The notes under the pieces are model-generated. The model saw only the letters and a program-made list of their open reading frames with translations, was not told the origin of the DNA and made no database searches. Below, piece by piece: positions 1 through 12,100 of a DNA stretch of 64,000 nt. Location: NCBI GenBank assembly GCA_008828725.1, contig MEHQ01003458.1, positions 65,313 through 129,312 of the forward strand. The letters run 5' to 3'. Numbering within the stretch: the first letter of the stretch is position 1; each line of letters opens with the position of its first letter. A program made the translations under genes and the position numbers. The DNA comes from Saccharina japonica (taxonomy: Eukaryota; Sar; Phaeophyceae; Laminariales; Laminariaceae).

Positions 1-103
1 GGGGCATAGTAAATAGGACCTACGTTCAGACAAAAACCTATATATTTCCCGATTTTTACTAACAATACTACAGTAAGTCATGTTTACTATGGTCCTACGT
101 AAT
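1..103. mobile_element. Family i MITE, copy truncated at window edge
   Basis: Has CATAGTAAATAGGACCTACG near the left edge and the inverted GTTTACTATGGTCCTACG at the right, with the central CAAAAACCTATATATTTCCC. One inner arm is altered (CTACAGTAAGTCATG). Confidence 0.8.
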
Positions 104-1229
104 AGTTTTTTTTCTTAGTTGGCCAGGCGCTACACAGCAGTTTTGTTGCGCGCGCGGGAAGGTTATTTTTGTATCTGACCGGCGCCTGTGTGTTATGACG
201 ATGAAAAATAACCCCCAACCAAAAGTCGGGGGGTTGGTTTTTTATCGCCACCCAGACGGCTTAATATCTACCCGTCAAGTCCAACCAAGGCAAGCTCTAC
301 TTAGTCACAGCCAAAAGGAAGACAGAAGGCGGAAAAGCGCATGCAGCATCAGATCAAGAACGGGAAGCACCACCCACCTCTAATAGCGCCACTTTCCCGC
401 CGTCTCGGGCATCCTCGCCACAAGCTGCTTCCTTGATGCGCACAAGACCGACCACGGAGGAAGGGGTCGCACAGCAGCAGGGGTTCGGGCTGGAGTCGCC
501 TTCGTCTAGCGTGCACCCGTCCTGGGCGGCTCTTCTCCCTTTCAGCCATCTGCTCAGAGCCAAGTCGAGGTGCCCGATCTCTCGCGCGTGTCGGTGCTGC
601 TCGTGCACCTTCGATCGCGCCAGCTCGCCCGCACTGTTATTAGTAGAAACGATCGGAAAATATTGATTGCAAGCGAAGTGGATTGGAGTGCGTTTATCAG
701 TTTATTTTCATGAAATTTTTGTTTTCTTTTTTAATCCGAGGAAAGTATCGTGGGGACACCAGGGGAGTGAGTGAGCGTATGTATGTACTGTGACAATAAA
801 AACGGCGGGTACCGGGCCACAGGCCAACCTCGAGGCACATGATCGTCCCACAATCGCTGTTTGGGTAGGCCGGCAGCCGGCGATTGTCTCGTCTGCCGCG
901 GGAGAATACATGGTCCACAACTTCATATTGTCTTCTACAGAAGCTAACTGTGGACGGAAATATAAGCCTCGTTGGGGGTACAAAAACACATACCGAAACG
1001 TCTTTACATTTACAAAGTACGTCGAGAGTGGAATTAGTTATTATTTCATCCCGCTCTTTGTAAATAAAGTACACATTGTTGATGTGAATCCCCGCAGGAT
1101 ACATTTACATTGTCAGCTCCGTGAAGCTGTGCGCTACAAAAACCTTTTGGGGTTCTGCGTACTGTAGTACGGGAAACCTTAACCTTCCACACCTTGTACA
1201 GATCATACCGATCACACAGAACATTCCCA

Positions 1230-1640
1230 CTTGATGATTTGTATGATCTGCATGATATGTACCATCTGTATAATCTGTATGATCTGTATGATCTGTATGA
1301 TCTGTATGATCTGTATGATGTGTATGATCTGCATGATATGTACCATCTGTATGATCTGTATGATCTGTATGATCTGTATGATCTGTATGATCTAGCTCAT
1401 TATCTAGGGCGTGTTTTCCTGGGTTGGACCTGTGCTACGTACAGCACACAGATCCTGCACAACATATTCCAACGGCAGGTTAGGATCTAGATGATCTACC
1501 TGTAGATCGTGATCTGTTTTGATGTGTAAACTTGTGCACACAGATCATGCACAACATATTCCAACGGCAGGTTAGGATCTAGATGATCTACCTGTAGATC
1601 GTGATCTGTTTCGACGTGTGAACTTGTGCACTTTTAGTTA
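1230..1640 (+). repeat. GATCTGTAT minisatellite and linked element (family v)
   Basis: About 16 copies of the 9-mer GATCTGTAT (1232-1392), then a unique part (CCTGGGTTGGACCTGTGCTA..CAACGGCAGGTTAGGATC), and a second near-identical 75-bp piece at about 1540. The same arrangement recurs at 15755-16110. Confidence 0.88.
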
Positions 1641-1761
1641 AGGTATCAATCCAGCCAGGAGTCTGTCTGCCCAGAACCGACCGACTTGTGAAACGGAAAC
1701 TTCCAAGCTCGCTGTCACAAACCAACCAAAAAACTAGCCGGCTACGTATGCTATTACACTA

Positions 1762-1865
1762 TTACGGGGGACCATATTAAATAGGACCAAATTTTGTTGG
1801 TAAAAATGGTTAAATATATAGGTTTTTGTGTACACCGTAGGTCCTATTTAATACGCCCCCCTGTA
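1762..1865. mobile_element. Family i MITE
   Basis: Inverted ends TTACGGGGGACC and the inverted CCCCCCTGTA frame the family core (GGTTTTTGTGTACACCGTAG). Its orientation is opposite to the copy at the window start. Confidence 0.85.
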
Positions 1866-1925
1866 GTACAAGCGCACGCCACGGAGATCAAGCGGAGCAA
1901 AGCAGCCATTCGACTTTCTCACCGT

Positions 1926-2186
1926 CTGATACCCGAAGCCCCAATATCGGCGCCTTTCTCGTGTTTTGTTTCGGCGGTAACGCTCGTGGAGCTTCCTGCT
2001 TCGGTCTCGGCCTCGGTCAACGTCGGCGCCGAGGCCAAGACCCCCGTCCTTTCGACGCGCGCCTTCGAAAACAGCGTCGACAGGCACGCCACGAGCCTCC
2101 ACGCTTCCATGGCGCCGAGGTTGCGAAACGCGCGACTTTCCGCTTGCGTGCTGCTGCCGGCTTGGTCGACTTCACGGGGACGTGGT
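1926..2186 (-). CDS. Possible minus-strand exon, unassigned
   Basis: A GC-rich segment on the minus strand has an open frame encoding AMEAWRLVACLSTLFSKARV and TLTEAETEAGSSTSVTAETK, with a good donor (CAGACG|GTGAGA). It could be a weakly conserved 3' exon of DNAAF9, but I see no family motif and the acceptor is uncertain. Confidence 0.3.
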
Positions 2187-2814
2187 GCTCCAGGAACATT
2201 ATGAGAATTTTCTCCGTTTGGCGGAGGCGACAACGACGGTAAGAGCGACCCGATGTTCTTGGACGAAGAAGACATGAACGGGTAACGCGAGCAACCTACC
2301 AGGCTGACATCATCACTCTCTGAGTTCCGCGTGCCGGGGTAGCGTAGAGATGCCCATGAGGGTCCGAACGTGCTGATCCTCGCCTGGAGTGGTAGGTAGC
2401 AAGCGAGCGCAGGATAAAACGGGAGCAAAAAGGTGTCAGATAGATATTGCTTCGGCCTGTGTTCGCACTATTAATATCAGCAAGTAGTTCCGGGTACGTG
2501 CGAGTATGCGAAGAAAAATTGAAGACGGAACATTTCCCAGAAGGAAGGGGGACCGACCCGACGAAACAAAATCTAACTCCCTTCTATACAAATTCCTTTC
2601 TGTCTCTGCTTTCCTTGCTACAACTTCCTTTTATCATTACACGCTCATCTATACATTCTACTATTTTCACGTTGTAGTCCACCCCCCCCCCCTATGTTAC
2701 CACCTTCACGGCAGTTTCGTGCTTGGTGCTATGAATAGCATTGTCCTGCCTCGATGTCGTGATAAAACCCGGCATACTCCGTCCCGGATTGTGGGATGCG
2801 AGAGTCTATCTTAT

Positions 2815-2875
2815 AGGTCAATAGCGACTACGGCCATACATGAAAATGAAGTACCCATTCCCCCCCCCCCCCCCC
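2815..2875 (+). mobile_element. Family iv fragment ending in poly(C)
   Basis: Short 3'-end copy (CGACTACGGCCATACATGAA..GAAGTAC then a C-run) directly abutting array unit 1. Confidence 0.7.
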
Positions 2876-2935
2876 TTAGCTATAGGGGCATTACGAGAAT
2901 AGTGTTTTCAGGCAGCAAGGCAGCCAGCCACCGAC

Positions 2936-3182
2936 CTGAAGCATGGGCTTCGATTCGAACGCCTCTTCTCCTCTCAAGATGCTGTCCAGCGCCTCCCGGC
3001 CGACGAAGAGGGCCGAAGATTCGGCTATGAAGGACAGACCGGCGTTGCCGAGGTGGAGCCGCCGCCTCAGCTGGCGTGCATGCGCCCACGCGTTGGGCCC
3101 GTTTCCGCTGCCGCAGTCTCCGGTAAGAACCACGTTGGATGTCCAACCGACAGAGCACTGGTCCACGAGGAAGGGACGCCAC
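2936..3182 (-). CDS. DNAAF9: DNAAF9 exon o, array copy 1 (most 3')
   Basis: Intact 247-nt exon with the same acceptor and donor. It is almost identical to copy 3. Downstream on the minus strand I found no exon resembling the conserved segment that follows PEML in vertebrate DNAAF9 (RYLMYPGW), so it is unclear which copy, if any, joins to a genuine 3' end. Confidence 0.6.
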
Positions 3183-6100
3183 CTGAAAATATTTCATGAA
3201 AGAAAAAACAGAAAAAAAAAACATCAATCAGCCGTGAGACCTGGCATTTTGGACTGGTCCACAAGGAAGGGATGCCACCTGAAAACATTTCATGAAAGAA
3301 AGAAAAAGAAAAAAGAAAAAAGAAACATCAATCAGCCGTGAGTTGAGACCGGGCATTTTGGTCGAAACTCATGTTGATCGGGTGCGTCGGCACGCTTGCC
3401 CGCCACCAAAATCGATGCTCCCGAACTGGGTCAATATTACGTAGCCGCGCAAGATTAGAAGGGTGGCGCGTGCTATGTATCGGTAGAGGGGTATATAGCC
3501 CCTACCGCCTCCAACACACTGACGAAACACAACAACAAAAATCACGATGAAAAACTCCCATGGCCTTAGTAGGTAGACTATGACAACGAACAAATATCGT
3601 AACAAAACATGAATTCATGGATGGGGTTCAAGCAATAAGGCATGCCTTATTGAGTAGTCAGTAATAGTCCATAATAGTTGGTAGTGTTCAGCAATAGTCA
3701 GTAATAGTACGTAGTAGTCAGTAATAGTCAGTAATAGTCAGTAATAGACAGTAATAGTCAGTAATAGTCAGTAATAGTCAGTAATAGTCAGTAATAGTCA
3801 GTAGTCAGTAATGGTCAGTACGTATAGTCATTAACAGTACGTAATAGTCAGTAATAGTCAGTAACAGTCAGTAATAGCCACTAATGGTCAGTAATAGTCG
3901 GTCAGAAATGGTTCTGGCCCAAAACGTGCTGTGTACTTCTATCGCACCAGGCAAAATCAGGGGAACGCTGCCATTTGAACATATCGGGTAAATCACCCAT
4001 CCCCGCAGTTCATGATGTAAACATTTCAAGGCAGATCTATTTCCGATATTGTATGATCTACAGCAGCTCATGTGACCGGGGGGTGGGACCCGTGCAATCT
4101 GCATGATCTACGAGCAATGTTTCCTGGGTTGGACCTGTACTGTGTAGATCCTGCATAACCTCTCACAACGGCAGGTGATAAACACTACATGATCTATCTG
4201 ATATATCTGTAGATAGATCTGTCCAAGGTGTGGCCATGATTACGACAGCAAAATACTACGATATTGCCCGTTGGAGATTTTGTCAATGACGAATGATCGG
4301 TCAGTGAATTGAAGTAAATACTTGCTACTCATATGTATGGGCGATCAGTTCCGAGCCACCATTTTGAACGTGTCACCATAAACCATCATACCACCACCCT
4401 GAAAAAACATGCCGCAGCTCTATGAGAAAATAAACACCGTCCATCAACTATGTCCCTGCCCTCATCACTACACCAGAAAACATAGTACCAGGTATACCAG
4501 AAAACACCACGCCGAAAAAATATCCGTGCAAGAGAAAAAAAAGCGCGCAGCAGCACAACACAGTAAGAATGTGATAACTTTCATTAAACGGAAAGGCTGC
4601 TAGTAATATAAATAATGCACGAAGTAACAGACGAAAAAGACAGCAAGACTGCCATCATTCGACCTTGAAACCGTATTAACACACCATATATATACATATG
4701 TCCGCCGTTATTTGCCAAAACAGTTACTGACACTGCAACGGCTACGCGATTTCCCTGTTTCACCTGCAGGAAGCGGCAGTTTCGGCCGATGACGTTCTGG
4801 ATTGTGTAGCCCGTCAACGTCAAAAAGCCCTGAACAACAAGCGACAAAAGGAAAGGAAAGGAAAGGAAAGGGCAAAAATCGTCAAAACGATCGGAAAACG
4901 ACCACGGAATATCGACTGGCTATTTATTGGACAAGCTGCCAACGGCCCGCGAACACGCGATTAGAGTCATGTTGCCAGCGACCACGGTGATGAAGGTGAT
5001 TAAGGAACGACACGTCCAAGTACCCCCCCCCCCCCCCCTTAGCTATAGGGGCATTACGAGAATAGTGTTTTCAGGCAGCAAGGCAGCCAGCCACCGACCT
5101 GAAGCATGGGCTCCGATTCGAACGCCTCTCCTCCTCTCAAGATGCTGTCCAGCGCCTCCTGGCCGACGAAGAGGGCCGAAGATTCGGCTATGAAGGACAG
5201 ACCGGCGTTGCCGAGGTGGAGCCGCCGCCTCAGCTGGCGTGCATGCGCCCACGCGTTGGGGCTGTCTCCGCTGCCGCAGTCTCCGGTAAGAACCACGTTG
5301 GATGTCCAACCGACAGAGCACTGGTCCACGAGGAAGGGACGCCACCTGAAAATATTTCATGAAGGAAAAAACAGAAAAAAGAAAAAAACATCAATCAGCC
5401 GTGAGACCTGGCATTTTGGACTGGTCCACAAGGAAGGGATGCCACCTGAAAACATTTCATGAAGGAAGGAAAAAGAAAAAAGAAAAAAGAAACATCAATC
5501 AGCCGTGAGTTGAGACCGGGCATTTTGGTCGAAACTCATGTTGATCGGGTGCGTCGGCACGCTTGCCCGCCACCAAAATCGATGCTCCCGAACTGGGTCA
5601 ATATTACGTAGCCGCGCAAGATTAGAAGGGTGGCGCGTGCTATGTAGCGGTAGAGGGGTATATAGCCCCTACCGCCTCCAACACACTGACGAAACACAAC
5701 AACAAAAATCACGATGAAAAACTGCCATGGCCTTAGTAGGTAGACTATGACAACGAACAAAATATCGCAACAAAACATGAATTCATGGATGGGGTTCAAG
5801 CAACAAGGCATGCCTTATTGAGTAGTCAGTAATAGTCCATAATAGTTGGTAGTGTTCAGCAATAGTCAGTAATAGTTGGTAATGGTCAGAAAAAGTCAGT
5901 AATAGTCAGTAATAGTCAGTAATAGTCAGTAATAGACAGTAATAGACAGTAATAGTCAGTAATAGTCAGTAATAGTCAGTAATAGCCAGTAATAGTCAGT
6001 AGTCAGTAGTCAGTAATGGTCAGTACGTATAGTCATTAATAGTACGTAATAGTCAGTAATAGTCAGTAGTAGTAAGTAATAGCCACTAATGGTCAGTACT

Positions 6101-9100
6101 AATAGTCGGTCAGAAATGGTTCTGGCCCAAAACGTGCTGTGTACTTCTATCGCACCAGGCAAAATCAGGGGAACGCTGCCATTTGAACATATCGGGTAAA
6201 TCACCCATCCCCGCAGTTCATGATGTAAACATTTCAAGGCAGATCTATTTCCGATATTGTATGATCTACAGCAGCTCATGTGACCGGGGGGTGGGACCCG
6301 TGCAATCTGCATGATCTACGAGCAATGTTTCCTGGGTTGGACCTGTACTGTGTAGATCCTGCATAACCTCTCACAACGGCAGGTGATAAACACTACATGA
6401 TCTATCTGATATATCTGTAGATAGATCTGTCCAAGGTGTGGCCATGATTACGACAGCAAAATACTACGATATTGCCCGTTGGAGATTTTGTCAATGACGA
6501 ATGATCGGTCAGTGAATTGAAGTAAATACTTGCTACTCATATGTATGGGCGATCAGTTCCGAGCCACCATTTTGAACGTGTCACCATAAACCATCATACC
6601 ACCACCCTGAAAAAACATGCCGCAGCTCTATGAGAAAATAAACACCGTCCATCAACTATGTCCCTGCCCTCATCACTACACCAGAAAACATAGTACCAGG
6701 TATACCAGAAAACACCACGCCGAAAAAATATCCGTGCAAGAGAAAAAAAAGCGCGCAGCAGCACAACACAGTAAGAATGTGATAACTTTCATTAAACGGA
6801 AAGGCTGCTAGTAATATAAATAATGCACGAAGTAACAGACGAAAAAGACAGCAAGACTGCCATCATTCGACCTTGAAACCGTATTAACACACCATATATA
6901 TACATATGTCCGCCGTTATTTGCCAAAACAGTTACTGACACTGCAACGGCTACGCGATTTCCCTGTTTCACCTGCAGGAAGCGGCAGTTTCGGCCGATGA
7001 CGTTCTGGATTGTGTAGCCCGTCAACGTCAAAAAGCCCTGAACAACAAGCGACAAAAGGAAAGGAAAGGAAAGGAAAGGGCAAAAATCGTCAAAACGATC
7101 GGAAAACGACCACGGAATATCGACTGGCTATTTATTGGACAAGCTGCCAACGGCCCGCGAACACGCGATTAGAGTCATGTTGCCAGCGACCACGGTGATG
7201 AAGGTGATTAAGGAACGACACGTCCAAGTACCCTTAGCTATAGGGGCATTACGAGAATAGTGTTTTCAGGCAGCAAGGCAGCCAGCCACCGACCTGAAGC
7301 ATGGGCTTCGATTCGAACGCCTCTTCTCCTCTCAAGATGCTGTCCAGCGCCTCCCGGCCGACGAAGAGGGCCGAAGATTCGGCTATGAAGGACAGACCGG
7401 CGTTGCCGAGGTGGAGCCGCCGCCTCAGCTGGTGTGCATGCGCCCACGCGTTGGGCCCGTTTCCGCTGCCGCAGTCTCCGGTAAGAACCACGTTGGATGT
7501 CCAACCGACAGAGCACTGGTCCACGAGGAAAGGACGCCACCTGAAAATATTTCATGAAAGAAAAAACAGAAAAAAAAAACATCAATCAGCCGTGAGACCT
7601 GGCATTTTGGACTGGTCCACAAGGAAGGGATGCCACCTGAAAACATTTCATGAAAGAAAGAAAAAGAAAAAAGAAAAAAGAAACATCAATCAGCCGTGAG
7701 TTGAGACCGGGCGTTTTGGTCGAAACTCATGTTGATCGGGTGCGTCGGCACGCTTGCCCGCCACCAAAATCGATGCTCCCGAACTGGGCCAATATTACGT
7801 AGCCGCGGCAAGATTAGAAGGGTGGCGCGTGCTATGTATCGGTAGAGGGGTATATAGCCCCTACCGCCTCCAACACACTGACGAAACACAACGACAAAAA
7901 TCACGATGAAAAACTCCCATGGCCTTAGTAGGTAGACTATGACAACGAACAAATATCGTAACAAAACATGAATTCATGGATGGGGTTCAAGCAATAAGGC
8001 ATGCCTTATTGAGTAGTCAGTAATAGTCCATAATAGTTGGTAGTGTTCAGCAATAGTCAGTAATAGTACGTAGTAGTCAGTAATAGTCAGTAATAGACAG
8101 TAATAGACAGTAATAGTCAGTAATAGTCAGTAATAGTCAGTAATAGTCAGTAATAGTCAGTAGTCAGTAATGGTCAGTACGTATAGTCATTAACAGTACG
8201 TAATAGTCAGTAATAGTCAGTAACAGTCAGTAATAGCCACTAATGGTCAGTAATAGTCGGTCAGAAATGGTTCTGGCCCAAAACGTGCTGTGTACTTCTA
8301 TCGCACCAGGCAAAATCAGGGGAACGCTGCCATTTGAACATATCGGGTAAATCACCCATCCCCGCAGTTCATGATGTAAATATTTCAAGGCAGATCTATT
8401 TCCGATATTGTATGATCTACAGCAGCTCATGTGACCGGGGGGTGGGACCCGTGCAATCTGCATGATCTACGAGCATACGTTTCCTGGGTTGGACCTGTAC
8501 TATGCAAATCCTGCCCAACCTCTCGCAACAGCAGGCGAGGAACTACATGATCTATCTGTAGATGACCTGTAGATAATCTGTAGATGATCTGTAGATAGAT
8601 AGATCATCACCTATCTCAGGGAGTGAAACATGAACATTGTGAGTCGACGGTCGACCGCACCTACCTCTCGCACCCACCCTCTCCGGGAGTTGCATCGGCA
8701 AAGCGCACGCAAGCAGTGCAGCACTCGATTTTCAAGCGCCGCGCTGCGTTCCTCCACCGCGCGACCATGGCGCACACTGCCGCCGCGCCGACCTCGGCGC
8801 TAACGGCGACGATAACGCGGCTCTTGGGTGTCAACCGGGCCCCCTCCACAGCTACCCTGTGACGCCATTTCAGGAAGGACAAACATGCGGTTTTGCGCAC
8901 GCGGGAAAACAGGCAGGAAACACGATTTCCAGGAAGGAAAAACATGCGATTGGGCGCGGGACAATAGACAGAAAACACGATGTTTAGGTATGGGGGGGGG
9001 GGCATGTCACTGGGCGCAGGAAAATAGGCAGGGAGTACGCGTTTCAGGAAGAACAACATGCGATCGGGCGCGGCAAAGCAAGCAGGAAACACGCCTTTTC

Positions 9101-12100
9101 AGGAAGAATATTATGTGCCATTGGGCTCGGGAGAAATAATCAGGAAATATTAGTTTTGTCCGGGTGAGGGTTGCGTGTGATCCTTCGCCCGAGCGACGTT
9201 ACAGGTGGCAACGCAGGTGACTCGTTTGACCCGGCCTGCTCCGTCCCGGCACTGTAGGGATGCGAGGGTCTATGTTCATACGACTACAGCCATGCATGAA
9301 TATGAAGTACCTCCGCCCCCCCCCCTCCCTCCCCCCCTCAAAGGATGCCGTGGTCAATGGTCAAATGACTCAGGCGAACAACAAATGAGCACCCCCCCCC
9401 CCCCCTGCGCAATGCAGGCGTAAAAACATGTTTGTGGAGACATTAAACAATGCAGCAAAGGTGTCGACAAACCTCTCCATTCGGGACGCCTACTTAAATA
9501 ATGGTGCGTGCTAGGTTGTTCAATGTCTCCCCAAGGATTGTTTTTTCGCCCACATTGAGCAGGGGGAGGGGGGGGGGTCCCTGCCGCCTGCGGACGTACG
9601 CCGTACGAATGTGGGGAAACCCTAGATAGAGGAGATGTTGCTGGAGCGATTAAGATATGTTGGCATCATCCATGGGCAGAGCCAGCGCGGCTGGGGGGCG
9701 GGCGCGTTTTGCAGGTTCACTTTCTCGTGCTCTCGTCACACGTGAGCGCGGGAAAAATTTCGCTGTTTCTCAGCAATGCTGTCGGTTTTTTACACGGAGC
9801 GGCTTCGGCACGAACCGGCCGCCAAAACAAAATCAACTCACGAGATGGCGTTTTCGAACTCCTGCTCGTCGACCCCTTCGCCCGCCGGGCTGAACATCAC
9901 GGGCGTCCAGTCCACCCGTCCGGAAGAAAACCGGAGCACCGCCGCGGCTAGCGACAGCACGCCGCTCCCTGGCAACCCGACCAAAACTGTCGTCCGAAGC
10001 GCTATTTCCGCCCCGCCGCCGCCGCCTCTGGCATCCGAGGAACCATCTTCGTGGTCATCGCCATCGCATTGCCGGTGGCTGTGACCGAGACTGGTGTCAA
10101 TGCCGCCGTCACCATCCTCTCGGTAAAGCATGTTTTCCCGTTGGTACTCGGCCCACCCTTCAGCAGTGCTGACGCTTGCCGCTGCTTGGGAGAGCTTGGC
10201 GGCGGTGGCGCGGGCCACTCGCTCTCGCGCAGCTGCGCTGCCGTCGAACATGCTCACCACGGGCGACGCACGAAGCGCGGTTATTATGGCGGACGGGACG
10301 TCTGACAGCTCAAGGTGGCCTGTTTTGTCGCCCCAGATTTCTTTCCAGGAGTTGAGTGCCTGGTGGGGGGGCGAGTAGACTTCAGTCAGTACGAGAAAAA
10401 CAAAATAAGGAAGCTGGAGGAAGACACGTGTGTGTGCTAACACTATACATATCGCGTGTCTCGGAAATTAAAGATAGTTTTGGTGTCTTAAACTAGTATT
10501 AACTTATGCTTTTTTGTCTCCGAAATAAACAAGATTATTTCTCCCCTGCCTTGAATTTGTTTTTTGAAAGAAATCATCATTATCACCTCCTAAAAACAAA
10601 AAAACAATTCATTGGGTCGGTAGAGGTATTAATAAGGGGGCCTATTTTCGTCAAGTGCTTAGATCTAGTTTCGTCAAGTATTCAGACCTGACCGGTGACA
10701 TCTCCACTTCTGAAGTCCTTGGGTTCTTGCGTTCCCTTTTATGTACGATATATACTTCGAAGTATGTCAATACTATGTTTAATTTTTCTAATCATGTTCA
10801 GCGTGTGTCACTCGCGAAAAAAAAACCGAAAAACAACAAAAATGCGAATTGTGGATGGTTGTGATTGGAACAAGCGTTACTTGTATACTTCGAATTGTAT
10901 GGCAATTAATTACAGTAGTTAGATATTCCCCTATGACGGGGGACCATAGTAAATACTAGTAAATAGGACCTACGGAACACACCAAAACCTCTATACTTGC
11001 CTATGTTTAGGGCCCGTTTTAACGAAGAAGAAAAAAATTCAATTTGGAAAAAAAAATATTCAAATTCGCTTTTCATTGGTCAACACACGCACCAGCACCA
11101 AAGATGAGGATCTTGGGGCATAATATTTGGTGCTGGTGCGTGTGTTGGCCAATGAAAAGCGAATTTGAATTTTATTTTTTCCAAATTGAATTTATTTTAT
11201 ACTCGTTAATTCGGGCCCTTACCAACAATATTTGGTCCTATTAACTATGGTCCTCCGTAACAGTCTTGAGCACTTACTTATTCATGGTACCCCTTTTCCA
11301 CCCTTCACAAGTTAGGCCTCCTTTCTCCTACCTCCGACCAAGAGCATGCCGTTGCGACCGTCTGACTAAACAAAACACACACACGGCAAATAAATGTACC
11401 CAACCAACATTGATCAAGAACAGCTGGCCTACGCTGCTGGCAGGAAGGCCAAACACCCACCCGACCGTACACCTTTATAAGCAGACACACCTGCAGAACC
11501 CCCTGCAGTCGAGACGAGTCGCGCAAGAGCGGAAAAGCACAGGCCTCCGTGGACTCCAGGAAAGGGAAGGCGGCGGCGAGCGGGGACTTGCCGCTGTCTT
11601 CGTTGAACTAACGACAGCGAACAAGAAAAGAAGGGATGTATAGCGGGGGGGGGGGTTCTCGGCGTAAGGGACGCTGCTTTTTTTCTGCCGCAAAAAAGAG
11701 ATGCATCGCGGTGCCTGACACACGTCAATCATGTACGAAGCAGTTATTAGTTTAAGCCCGTGAGACTAGAGATGATTGCGCGCAGTATGAGCTAAAACAC
11801 GGCTAGACGGTGGCTGTGCGGTCACGTTCAATCGCACCCCCCCCCTGTGCGACAACCCCGCATCCTTACGGTATACCCCCCCAAACTACTCTAGACCTTG
11901 CTCCCGTACCTTCACCAAGAGCAGGAACAGTCCACCGTCGTCCCCGTCTACCTCGACCAGGCCCGCTGACACCACGGGTAGTGACCCCGCTGTCGCCGGC
12001 GTCATGGACACGACCGCGGGCACGCACCCGGCCGCTCGGAAGGTAAACCCTTCCGAGAAAAGGCGCAGCTTCCCGTCGACGGCGGCGAACGCGAGGTCCG

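Larger units (their letters stand above)
1..2900. other. Intergenic or 3' flank, repeats only
   Basis: Apart from two family i MITEs, the family v repeat and one doubtful minus-strand exon, I see nothing. A GC-rich segment at 350-610 has open frames on both strands but no family motif or convincing splice pair. Confidence 0.5.
2876..8480. repeat. Tandem triplication, unit about 2.2 kb
   Basis: Three head-to-tail copies start with TTAGCTATAGGGGCATTACG at 2876, 5039 and 7234 (periods 2163 and 2195 bp). Each contains DNAAF9 exon o, a partial duplicate of its acceptor, an AGTAATAGTC minisatellite and a GATCTGTAT-family fragment. Units 1 and 2 also hold the LOV exon and a further ~0.6 kb. Unit 3 loses close identity near 8476 and fades by about 8560. 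Unit joints fall at a poly(C) tract after AAGTAC, long between units 1 and 2 (about 17 C) but only CCC between 2 and 3. Near-identity between units points to recent unequal exchange. Confidence 0.93.

Noticed and set aside
2943..3341. Plus-strand ORF MGFDSNASSPLKMLSS.. in each array unit
   Set aside because: Antisense to DNAAF9 exon o, which has a family match and phase-correct splice sites on the minus strand.
3651..3905. CRISPR-like array
   Set aside because: Continuous 10-bp tandem repeats without unique spacers, in a eukaryotic genome.
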